This document shows positions 1 through 5,882 of a DNA stretch of 10,004 nucleotides, piece after piece; positions within the stretch are counted from its first letter, which is position 1, and each line of letters starts with the position of its first letter. The stretch is from Bacteroidota bacterium. Its GTDB lineage: Bacteria > Bacteroidota > Bacteroidia > Bacteroidales > VadinHA17. The notes under the pieces were generated by a model that saw only the letters and a list, made by a program, of their open reading frames with translations, ran no database searches and had not been told where the DNA came from. The stretch is taken from the NCBI GenBank assembly GCA_030628785.1, contig DAOVQI010000083.1:1-10004 (forward strand). Direction: 5' to 3'. The translations under genes and the position numbers were made by a program.

Positions 1-492
1 GCTGTTGGTTTGCATTTTATTACTCCGGCAATAACTGTTAAAATTGTTGAAGTGGTTAAAGGAGTGAAGACAAGCGATAAATCATATGAATTTGTGGTTA
101 AGTTTGCTAAACTGATCGGGAAGAAGCCGATTATTGTACATGAATCTCCCGGTAACATTAGTACACGTCTCATTGTAACAATCATCAACGAAGCATGTGA
201 AACCCTGATGGAAGGCATTGCTTCTACTACTTGTATAGATACAACCATGAAAAAAGGATATGGTATGCAGTTTGGCCCTTTTGAGATGGCTGACCGGATT
301 GGTCTTGATAAATTGGTAAAATGGATGGAAAATCTGTATGAAGAGTTTGGAGACCAGAAATTCAAACCAAATCCGATTCTTAAACGTCTGGTGAGATCTG
401 GTTTTTTTGGAAAAACTTCAGGTTCCGGGTTTTACCATTACGAGGATGGACTGGCTACTATTGAAACTATTACTTACCCCGAGATTAAATAG
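1..492 (+). CDS. 3-hydroxyacyl-CoA dehydrogenase (3-hydroxybutyryl-CoA dehydrogenase type), 5'-truncated by the window edge
   Basis: This is the C-terminal 163 residues of an NAD-dependent 3-hydroxyacyl-CoA dehydrogenase; the family is about 290 residues, so the Rossmann half lies outside the window. The reading frame is open from base 1. The visible part begins at the end of the NAD domain with GLHFITPA, which carries the family's catalytic His; a Glu follows 12 residues later (KIVEVV), the spacing expected for the His-Glu pair. The C-terminal helical domain follows (RLIVTIINEA, then FGPFEMADRIGLD) and ends in the usual SGFYHYEDG tail. The enzyme oxidises 3-hydroxyacyl-CoA to 3-ketoacyl-CoA in beta-oxidation or butyrate-type metabolism in the cytoplasm. 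Two positions that are normally Asn (HFFNP and VNRLL motifs) are Thr here (HFITP and STRLI), so substrate and activity are less certain than the family. The stop codon sits right against a repeat element. Confidence 0.85.
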   Translation, partial: AVGLHFITPAITVKIVEVVKGVKTSDKSYEFVVKFAKLIGKKPIIVHESPGNISTRLIVTIINEACETLMEGIASTTCIDTTMKKGYGMQFGPFEMADRIGLDKLVKWMENLYEEFGDQKFKPNPILKRLVRSGFFGKTSGSGFYHYEDGLATIETITYPEIK

Positions 493-493
493 A

Positions 494-764
494 GTCCGTC
501 TATAAAGTCCGAAAGTTTAAAATAAATATTAAAAATCACAAATGACAAGCACCAAAATTCAACTTAACGAAGTGATTTCATGAACACCTTTAAAATTAAT
601 TATTTTGTGAATAAATAAATTACAATATTCAAAAATTCAATGATCAAAACGGTTTCGGTCATTTGATAATTGATATTTGGAATTTATTTGTTATTTGCTA
701 TTTGCTATTTGTTATTTACCATTCAGTGCTTTAATTCAAAATTTGTTTGACTTTATAGACTGAC
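494..764. repeat. Module W, copy A: MITE-like AT-rich repeat filling the gap after the dehydrogenase gene
   Basis: This is one of three copies in the window of a non-coding element; the others are near 2843-3151 and 5872-6156. This copy has no insert. It is bounded by an imperfect inverted repeat: 494-509 (GTCCGTCTATAAAGTC) pairs with the reverse complement of 749-764 with one mismatch in 16. Shared landmarks in order are TAAAAATCACAAATGACAAGCAC, split as TAAAAATCACAAA and GACAAGCAC, then TTAACGAAGTGAT, TCATGAACACC, TTAATTATTTTGTGAATA, TTGATATTTGG, and five 7-nt units of the type TTATTTG at 684-718. No conserved reading frame runs through all copies. It starts 2 nt after the dehydrogenase stop codon. 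I infer a non-autonomous mobile repeat; no transposase for it is visible. Confidence 0.75.
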
Positions 765-772
765 ATTAAATA

Positions 773-816
773 GTCCGGTCTTCAGATTGCCGACTGCTGA
801 CTGAAGATTGCCGACT
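773..816. repeat. Module Y, first occurrence: short direct repeats of the CAGTC/GCCGACT type
   Basis: The 12-mer AGATTGCCGACT occurs at 784-795 and again at 805-816, a 21-nt period. TCTTCAG and CTGAAGA within it are inverted. It is related to, but more diverged than, the CAGTCNNCAGTC strings at 2735-2825 and 3893-3934. It joins directly to module Z, as it does upstream of the GH2 gene. Confidence 0.55.
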
Positions 817-878
817 TAAAAATGTAAAGTATAATGAAATTAGCCATTATCAATCCATAAACATTAAAATTCCGATAC
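812..878. repeat. Module Z, copy 1 (67 bp), upstream of the sigma factor gene
   Basis: It runs from CGACTTAAAAATG to TTCCGATAC and is matched at 3931-4042 upstream of the GH2 gene with few substitutions (AAAGTATAATGAAATTA is identical in both). The second copy holds about 44 extra nt between CATTGAA and AATTCCGATAC, which are contiguous here. Both copies lie 38-51 nt before the start codon of the gene that follows, so the module could supply part of the 5' leader or promoter. I see no clear Bacteroidota -7/-33 pair in it. Confidence 0.7.
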
Positions 879-928
879 AATAAATCATTACAGCATTGTT
901 TATTAAAATCTTCAACAGGCCATCAGGA

Positions 929-1507
929 ATGGATTCATCTGGTCAACATCTACCGGATTCTGAAATAATAAAATTGTATAAAGAGACAGGGAATCCGGAA
1001 TGGGTTGGTGTATTGTTTGAACGGTACACCCATCTGGTCTTTGGTATTTGCCTGAAGTATTTAAAAGATGAGGAAGATTCAAAAGATGCTGTGATGGAGA
1101 TATTTGAAAGTCTTTTTGAGGACTTGTTGATTCACGATGTAAAGAATTTCAAATCCTGGTTATATAGCGTAAGCAAGAATTTTTGTTTAATGCAATTACG
1201 GAAACTAAAGATTATTCCCCGTACAGAAGAGATCACAGAAAAAAAAATGAATCATTCCTTTGTGGAATTCATGCAGGAATTGCATCCCTATAAAGAGCAG
1301 GAAATCGATGAAATGTTTAATAAACTTCAAGAAGCTATGGGTCAATTAAAACCCGAGCAGGAAAGATGTATTGAGCTGATGTATCTTCAGGAAAAATCAT
1401 ATAAGGAAGTGGCTGAAATCACCGGTTATAATTTAAAGCAGGTAAAAAGCTACATACAGAATGGTAAACGCAATCTCGAAAGAATGTTAAAACAACCATA
1501 TGAATAA
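929..1507 (+). CDS. ECF-type RNA polymerase sigma-70 factor
   Basis: The 192-residue product has the two-domain layout of an extracytoplasmic-function sigma factor. Region 2 covers about residues 25-92 (VLFERYTHLVFGICLKYL, then DAVMEIFESLFEDL and NFKSWLYSVSKN). Region 4 covers about 130-187 (LKPEQERCIELMYLQEKSY, followed by the helix-turn-helix EVAEITGYNLKQVKSYIQ). There is no region 1.1 or 3. It should direct RNA polymerase to a small set of promoters when its anti-sigma partner releases it; that partner is almost certainly the next gene, which overlaps it by 8 nt. The ATG at 929 is preferred because the family usually starts a few residues before the LPDSEIIKLYKETG stretch; an in-frame TTG at 896 would add 11 residues. 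Neither start has a strong ribosome binding site. Confidence 0.9.
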   Translation: MDSSGQHLPDSEIIKLYKETGNPEWVGVLFERYTHLVFGICLKYLKDEEDSKDAVMEIFESLFEDLLIHDVKNFKSWLYSVSKNFCLMQLRKLKIIPRTEEITEKKMNHSFVEFMQELHPYKEQEIDEMFNKLQEAMGQLKPEQERCIELMYLQEKSYKEVAEITGYNLKQVKSYIQNGKRNLERMLKQPYE

Positions 1508-2678
1508 CCACTTAAATACAGGTCTGCTTTTTAACCAGTCCGGATGTCTGTATCTTGATACATTACAACGGTATAAGAGAAAAAATCTGAATTCATCAGA
1601 AAGGGAACTGGTGGAAAATCATTTGAAGGAATGTCAGCTATGCAGGGAGGCACTCGAAGGGTTTGCACGTATTCCCGATCAGGTGAGACAGCAGGAACAT
1701 ATTGACTCCCTGAAAAAACAACTTTGGGAAAAGATCGGACAGAGGAAGGTAAAATGGGCAGAGGTAAGTTCCCGAAGATTCAACAGAAAACTTGTGTATA
1801 TCTCTGTCGCAGCTTCAATCGCTATTATTATGGGCTTATTTGGAATTTTTTATTCTGACTTTTTTCCTAGGCCTGCAATGATTGCTGATAATGTTAAGGA
1901 AGAAAAAACTTATAGGGCAGAAGAAGAAACTGCTTATGCCGAAGAAGAAACAGAAGATTTAGCAGGAATAGAGGAACTGATTAGTAAACCAGCGAAAAAA
2001 AGGGATCTGAGATCAGAAGACGTTAAGGTTTTACAAATTGAACCGGAAAAAGATATATCGCATCTGGAAAAGATAGAAAGGACTGAGGATAAGATTGCTG
2101 AAGTGAATTTCCAGGGGGAAGATACAACAGGGGTTTTACTTGAGGTGGCAGGTGTAGCTTATGCAAATAGTGTTGCGGAAACTACAGATACTAAAGCAAT
2201 TGCTCAGAATCAGCCGGAGATGTTGGAAAAAGCCGCTGCTAAAGGCAGGGATATAATCGAAAAACCAAAAATTGAAATGGTGGCAGCAGAATACAGCCCT
2301 GAAAGCAGAAAAAAAACCAAGACCCTTGTTTATGATTCCACACCTGAAGAATCTGAATCAGAAATATTTAATATTGTTGAAGAAATGCCGGAATTTAAAA
2401 AGAGAGGTTATAAGGATTTTGAGGAATACATTCAGAAAAATCTCCGGTATCCTGAAGAAGCGGTTGAAAAAGAAATAAGTGGTATTGTAATTGTTCAATT
2501 TGTTATTGATGTTACCGGAAAAATCAAAAATATTGAAGTCGCTAAAAAGGTCAATCCTCTCCTGGATAAAGAAGCGGTCAGGGTAATATCTTCATCCCCT
2601 AAATGGGAACCGGGTAAACAACAAGGAGTTAAAGTAAAGGTTGTTTTAACACATCCTGTTGAATTCAAAAGTAAATAA
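1500..2678 (+). CDS. Membrane anti-sigma factor with zinc-finger-like N-terminus and C-terminal TonB domain
   Basis: The 392-residue protein has three parts. Residues 16-55 resemble an anti-sigma zinc finger (zf-HC2): H41, C45 and C48 form the H-x3-C-x2-C signature in NHLKECQLC, with C16 nearby. Residues 98-118 are a single hydrophobic membrane helix (LVYISVAASIAIIMGLFGIF). Residues 125-295 are a charged, Glu/Lys-rich periplasmic stretch (for example EEETAYAEEETED). Residues 296-391 are a TonB C-terminal domain: YPEEAVEKEISG, IVQFVIDVTGKI, then the PKWEPGKQQG turn. The expected role is to hold the sigma factor at the inner membrane and release it on a periplasmic or outer-membrane signal; the TonB domain could contact an outer-membrane receptor or only sense one. 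Its ATG lies inside the last codons of the sigma gene (8-nt overlap), so translation is probably coupled. The next module begins at the base after its stop codon. Confidence 0.85.
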   Translation: MNNHLNTGLLFNQSGCLYLDTLQRYKRKNLNSSERELVENHLKECQLCREALEGFARIPDQVRQQEHIDSLKKQLWEKIGQRKVKWAEVSSRRFNRKLVYISVAASIAIIMGLFGIFYSDFFPRPAMIADNVKEEKTYRAEEETAYAEEETEDLAGIEELISKPAKKRDLRSEDVKVLQIEPEKDISHLEKIERTEDKIAEVNFQGEDTTGVLLEVAGVAYANSVAETTDTKAIAQNQPEMLEKAAAKGRDIIEKPKIEMVAAEYSPESRKKTKTLVYDSTPEESESEIFNIVEEMPEFKKRGYKDFEEYIQKNLRYPEEAVEKEISGIVIVQFVIDVTGKIKNIEVAKKVNPLLDKEAVRVISSSPKWEPGKQQGVKVKVVLTHPVEFKSK

Positions 2679-2731
2679 GAACATAGCTTCGCAAATTGAT
2701 TAAAAAAACCATAATTTTCAGGTTTCATAAA
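2679..2731. repeat. Module X, copy 1 (53 bp), directly after the anti-sigma stop codon
   Basis: It runs from GAACATAGCTTCGCAAATT to GGTTTCATAAA. Copy 2 (3827-3880) differs by two substitutions and one base in an A run, about 94% identity. It holds AAACC and GGTTT arms about 10 nt apart. Read on the minus strand this is a weak stem followed by a T run, so it resembles a minus-strand terminator, although no minus-strand gene is visible. With modules Y and W it fills the 512-nt gap up to the esterase gene; I see no gene in that gap. Confidence 0.8.
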
Positions 2732-2734
2732 GAA

Positions 2735-2825
2735 TCAGTCGGCAGTCCACAGTCTGCAGTCTACAGTCAGCAGTCCACAGTCGGCCCGCCCGTACCGAAC
2801 GGTACGTTCGGGCGGGCAGTCCACA
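2735..2825. repeat. Module Y, second occurrence: CAGTCNNCAGTC short repeat tract interrupted by a GC-rich palindrome
   Basis: The tract is a run of near-identical CAGTC and ACAGTC words (CAGTCGGCAGTCCACAGTC, then CTGCAGTCTACAGTC, then CAGCAGTCCACAGTC). The regular spacing is broken at 2784-2815 by a GC-rich palindrome, after which GCAGTCCACA resumes. A matching tract follows module X at 3893-3934. It is non-coding. It looks like an intergenic slippage-prone array; it has no spacers and is not a CRISPR. Confidence 0.7.
2784..2817. repeat. GC-rich palindrome inserted in module Y (32-nt insert)
   Basis: The arms GCCCGCCCG (2784-2792) and CGGGCGGGC (2809-2817) are perfect 9-bp complements. The centre can fold in two ways: GTACC with GGTAC, or CGAACG with CGTTCG. 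Removing 2784-2815 restores the motif ACAGTCGGCAGTCC, seen uninterrupted at 2735-2750 and (as ACAGTCGGCAGTC) at 3905-3917, so this is a clean insertion into a repeat. Confidence 0.8.
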
Positions 2826-2842
2826 AAAAAGTAAATAACAAG

Positions 2843-3151
2843 CAAACAAATTATAACACAATTATAAAATCCGAAAGTTTAAATAAATATTAAAAATCAC
2901 AAATGACAAGCACCCCCGTACGGTCATGCTTCCCTACGGGGCAGGCAAAATACAACCGAACGAAGTGAGTTCATGAACACCTATAAAAATTAATTATTTT
3001 GTGAATAAATAAATCTCAATGACCCAAATTACAATATTCAAAGCTGTTTCGGTCATTTGATAATTGATATTTGGAATTTATTTGGTATTTGTTATTTGTT
3101 ATTTGTTATTTGGTGCTATAATTCAAAATTTGTTTGACTTTATGGATAGAC
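2843..3151. repeat. Module W, copy B: MITE-like repeat with a GC-rich insert, upstream of the esterase gene
   Basis: It shares with copy A the order CCGAAAGTTTAAA, AAATATTAAAAATCACAAA, TTAATTATTTTGTGAATA, TTTCGGTCATTTGATAATTG, and five 7-nt units at 3078-3112, then ATTCAAAATTTGTTTGACT and GACATTAAATA. A 32-nt palindrome interrupts it at 2914-2945. Its ends carry an imperfect inverted repeat: CAAACAAATT at 2843-2852 and AATTATA at 2860-2866 match, with a 4-nt difference in spacing, the reverse complement of 3117-3136. The left edge is therefore approximate. The right edge lies about 40 nt before the esterase start codon. Confidence 0.75.
2914..2945. repeat. 32-nt GC-rich palindromic insert in module W copy B
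   Basis: The arms CCCCGTA (2914-2920) and TACGGGG (2935-2941) are perfect complements around a 14-nt loop, followed by CAGG. Copies A and C read GACAAGCAC or AACAAGCAC directly into CAAA, while here the insert separates GACAAGCAC from CAAAATACAAC. The length equals that of the insert at 2784-2815. Confidence 0.8.
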
Positions 3152-3190
3152 ATTAAATAAACTACCTCATTAAATTCAATATCCACTACC

Positions 3191-3847
3191 ATGAAAAAAG
3201 TGTCTTTATTTGTTTCCGGTCTGCTCTTTTTATTGATTACCAACTGTTCAACTGACAATATTATAAAAGTTGCCTGTATTGGAGACAGTATTACATATGG
3301 ATCAGGCATCAAGAACCGTGTCCATAATAGCTACCCTGCACAACTTGACAGTATTCTCGGTATAGACTATGATGTTAGAAATTATGGTATTAGTGGTCGT
3401 ACAATGTTGAAACACGGAGATTACCCTTATTGGGATGAGGAGACTTACCGCTGTGCCAGGGAATTCAATCCTGATATCGTTATAATTAAATTAGGCACTA
3501 ACGATTCAAAACCCCGGAACTGGAAATATTCTGATGAATTTGAACATGATTATCAAAAAATGATAAGTGACTTCCAATCGCTGAGTTCTGCTCCAGAGAT
3601 ACTTCTGTGCTATCCGGTCCCGGTATTTGAAACCAGGTGGGGAATCAGTGATTCAGTAGTTGTTTATGGCGTAATACCGGCGATAGATAACCTTGCTGCT
3701 GAATTTGACCTGAGAATTATCAACCTGTATGAACCATTTGTTGAGGATGAAAATCTGTTCCCTGATAAAATTCACCCAAATGCTGAAGGAGCTGGCAAAA
3801 TGGCTGAAATTATTGCCGTTGCTATAGAACATAGCTTCGCAAATTAA
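3191..3847 (+). CDS. SGNH/GDSL-family hydrolase, probable lipoprotein carbohydrate esterase
   Basis: The 218-residue product starts with a lipoprotein-type signal (MKKVSLFVSGLLFLLITNC; Cys19 is the likely lipidated residue, though Asn at -1 is unusual). The SGNH blocks are all present: block I IGDSITYGSG with nucleophile Ser33, block II NYGISGRT, block III LGTND with Asn104, and block V DKIHP with Asp192 and His195. Such enzymes remove acyl, often acetyl, groups from sugars, so a role in polysaccharide or glycan deacetylation at the cell envelope is likely; the substrate cannot be read from the sequence. The ATG at 3191 is the only start that gives a clean signal peptide. The last six codons (EHSFAN) and the stop lie inside repeat module X. 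The gene is bracketed by X-Y repeats on both sides and stands alone as a transcription unit. Confidence 0.88.
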   Translation: MKKVSLFVSGLLFLLITNCSTDNIIKVACIGDSITYGSGIKNRVHNSYPAQLDSILGIDYDVRNYGISGRTMLKHGDYPYWDEETYRCAREFNPDIVIIKLGTNDSKPRNWKYSDEFEHDYQKMISDFQSLSSAPEILLCYPVPVFETRWGISDSVVVYGVIPAIDNLAAEFDLRIINLYEPFVEDENLFPDKIHPNAEGAGKMAEIIAVAIEHSFAN

Positions 3848-3880
3848 TTAAAAAAAACCTTAATTTTCAGGTTTCATAAA
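3827..3880. repeat. Module X, copy 2 (54 bp), overlapping the 3' end of the esterase gene
   Basis: It is nearly identical to 2679-2731. Its first 21 nt are translated as the tail EHSFAN plus stop of the esterase gene; copy 1 would give TGA instead of TAA in the same frame. AAACCT and AGGTTT form a 6-bp stem with an 8-nt loop, and on the minus strand a run of T follows, so it could end minus-strand transcription. Modules Y and Z follow up to the GH2 gene, and no gene is seen in the 232-nt gap. Confidence 0.8.
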
Positions 3881-3892
3881 TAATTAGTTAAT

Positions 3893-3934
3893 AGTCAGCA
3901 GTCCACAGTCGGCAGTCAACAATCGGCAGTCGAC
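3893..3934. repeat. Module Y, third occurrence: CAGTC short repeat tract
   Basis: The tract reads AGTCAGCAGTCCACAGTC, then GGCAGTCAACAATCGGCAGTC, giving four to five CAGTC words at 7-9-nt spacing. It contains the uninterrupted form of the site that is split by a palindrome at 2784. It runs straight into module Z at CGACTTAAAA. Confidence 0.65.
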
Positions 3935-4042
3935 TTAAAAATGCAAAGTATAATGAAATTAACCATTATCAAGCCATATACATTGAACTTAGCTCCGTCT
4001 GGGCGGTGCGATCTCATGAACGAAGTAAGTAAATTCCGATAC
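3931..4042. repeat. Module Z, copy 2 (112 bp) with about 44 extra nt, upstream of the GH2 gene
   Basis: It matches 812-878 except for an extra block at about 3988-4031 between CATTGAA and AATTCCGATAC. The block contains CTCCGTCTGGGCGGTG and CTCATGAACGAAGT; the second string resembles, in another order, the CGAAGTGATCTCATGAAC core of module W. The extra block could be an insertion here or a deletion in copy 1. Confidence 0.7.
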
Positions 4043-4079
4043 TTACAAATTACTTAAATTATACTAAAAACCTGTTAAT

Positions 4080-5882
4080 ATGCAACGTTGTAAAAACTTT
4101 CTATTACTTATAACCCTTATAGCAGGATTTTTCTTTATTAGTTGCCAGTCTCCTCAATCAAAATGGCAGATAACTGAAAACCCGCTACTTACTCAATGGG
4201 CTTCAGATGTTGATCCTGAAAACCCCTGGCCTCAATATCCCAGACCGCAAATGGTCAGACAAAACTGGTTAAATCTGAATGGTTTGTGGGACTATGCTAT
4301 CCTACCAAAAGAGAATTCCGAACCATCTAATTGGGATGGTAAAATACTTGTCCCATACCCTGTTGAATCAGCACTTTCGGGCGTTAATAAGCGTATAAAA
4401 CCCGACCAGAAACTCTGGTATCATACTACTTTCCGGATCCCGGAAGAATGGCAGGAGAAACAGAAAGTTATTCTACATTTCGAGGCAGTTGACTGGGAAA
4501 CAGCTATTTATATCAATGGTAAAAAAGCCGGAATACACAAAGGTGGATATGACCCGTTTAATTTTGATATTACACCATTCCTGAAAAATAAGGGGAAACA
4601 GAACCTTGTATTATCAGTTTGGGATCCAACTGATGCCGGATTCCAACCCCGTGGTAAGCAGGTAAGTAACCCCGGAGGTATCTGGTATACACCTGTAACT
4701 GGTATCTGGCAAACAGTTTGGATTGAACCTGTCAATTCTCAATATATTGACAACTACAAGATAGTACCTGATATCGATAATGAAAAGGTAACATTACATA
4801 TTCATTCTTCTGATAAAAACCAGCCGTCTGCTCTACAGATCAAAGTATTCGATTCAAACGGGGAGATAGCTTCTGTTGAAGGAAATACTGTATCCCCTGT
4901 TGAGATTAATATTCCTGATCCTGAATTATGGTCACCGGATGATCCGTTTTTATATGACATGGAGATCACTTTAACAACCAATGGTAAAGAAACTGATCGC
5001 GTTTCCGGATATTTCGGAATGCGGAAAATCTCACTTGAGAAAGATGAAAAAGGGCTGACCAGGATATTTTTAAATAACAAATTCCTATTCCAGAACGGTT
5101 TGCTCGATCAGGGATTCTGGCCTGATGGTATCTATACACCACCTACTGAGGAAGCAATGAAATATGATCTTGTAATTACAAAAAAGCTTGGTTTTAATAT
5201 GTTACGAAAGCATGTTAAAATTGAACCCCGCAGGTTTTATTACCTGTGTGATAAAACCGGGCTCCTGGTATGGCAGGATATGCCAAGTGGTGATAAATAC
5301 ATTGGTCGGAATGACCCGGATATTAAACGGACCTCCGAATCAAAAAAACAGTTTGAATTTGAGCTTTCAAAAATGATCACTACTAAATACAATCATCCGA
5401 GCATTGTTATGTGGGTTGCATTTAACGAGGGATGGGGTCAATCTGACACAGAAGGGATCGTCAGGTTCATTAAGAATCTTGATCCAACCCGTCTTGTAAA
5501 CAGCGCCAGTGGCTGGACCGACAGAGGAGTTGGCGATGTGCATGATATTCATCATTATCCTGAACCAAGAACTCCTGAACCTGAAGAAGACCGTGCAATT
5601 GTTCTGGGTGAATTCGGAGGACTCGGACTTCCTGTGGAAAAACATACATGGGAAGAAGAAGCATGGGGCTACAGGAATATGAAAAACTTTAATGAACTTC
5701 TGGACAAATATGAACAATTTTACACAACAGTCTGGCAATTTAAAGATGATCCGGGACTAAGCGCCGCGGTTTATACCCAAACCACTGATGTGGAAACTGA
5801 GACAAACGGACTGATGACATACGATCGAAAAATCATTAAACTTAACCCCGAAGATGTTTATAAAATAAATACAAACAAATAG
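4080..5882 (+). CDS. Glycoside hydrolase family 2 lipoprotein (beta-galactosidase/beta-glucuronidase superfamily)
   Basis: The 600-residue protein begins with a lipoprotein signal (FLLLITLIAGFFFISC, Cys22). The N-terminal sugar-binding beta-sandwich spans about 35-220 (NLNGLWDYAI, KLWYHTTFRIP, TPVTGIWQTVWIE), the middle immunoglobulin-like domain about 221-315, and the TIM barrel about 320-600. The proposed acid/base is Glu450 in NHPSIVMWVAFNEGWGQ, with the preceding Asn typical of this clan, and the nucleophile is Glu511 in VLGEFGG. It should hydrolyse a beta-glycoside by a retaining mechanism, anchored in the envelope. The length fits compact three-domain GH2 enzymes rather than the 1000-residue LacZ type; the exact sugar cannot be read. 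The ATG at 4080 precedes the signal peptide. Its 3' end reaches the ill-defined left edge of module W copy C. The esterase upstream may act on the same glycans, but repeats separate them. Confidence 0.9.
   Translation: MQRCKNFLLLITLIAGFFFISCQSPQSKWQITENPLLTQWASDVDPENPWPQYPRPQMVRQNWLNLNGLWDYAILPKENSEPSNWDGKILVPYPVESALSGVNKRIKPDQKLWYHTTFRIPEEWQEKQKVILHFEAVDWETAIYINGKKAGIHKGGYDPFNFDITPFLKNKGKQNLVLSVWDPTDAGFQPRGKQVSNPGGIWYTPVTGIWQTVWIEPVNSQYIDNYKIVPDIDNEKVTLHIHSSDKNQPSALQIKVFDSNGEIASVEGNTVSPVEINIPDPELWSPDDPFLYDMEITLTTNGKETDRVSGYFGMRKISLEKDEKGLTRIFLNNKFLFQNGLLDQGFWPDGIYTPPTEEAMKYDLVITKKLGFNMLRKHVKIEPRRFYYLCDKTGLLVWQDMPSGDKYIGRNDPDIKRTSESKKQFEFELSKMITTKYNHPSIVMWVAFNEGWGQSDTEGIVRFIKNLDPTRLVNSASGWTDRGVGDVHDIHHYPEPRTPEPEEDRAIVLGEFGGLGLPVEKHTWEEEAWGYRNMKNFNELLDKYEQFYTTVWQFKDDPGLSAAVYTQTTDVETETNGLMTYDRKIIKLNPEDVYKINTNK

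Noticed and set aside
484..773. ATTAAATAG at 484-492 and 765-773 as a 9-bp target-site duplication of module W copy A
   Set aside because: ACATTAAATA is also at the right end of copy B, so it belongs to the repeat; the left match is in AT-rich coding sequence and may be chance. Without more copies it cannot be called a duplication.
896..928. TTG start at 896 for the sigma factor, adding 11 residues
   Set aside because: The extra residues do not fit the family start, and an ATG at 929 lies just before the conserved region. TTG starts are rare in this phylum.
2696..2893. A 65-codon plus-strand open frame in the gap after the anti-sigma gene
   Set aside because: It runs through modules X, Y and the palindrome; the peptide is low-complexity (PQSAVYSQQST) and the frame is not kept in other module copies.
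2735..3934. CRISPR array suggested by the short regular CAGTC repeats
   Set aside because: Units are 7-9 nt apart with no unique spacers of 25-40 nt and no cas genes in the window.
5367..5738. A 123-codon open frame on the minus strand inside the GH2 gene
   Set aside because: It is fully antisense to the catalytic domain of a well-supported GH2 enzyme and resembles no known protein.
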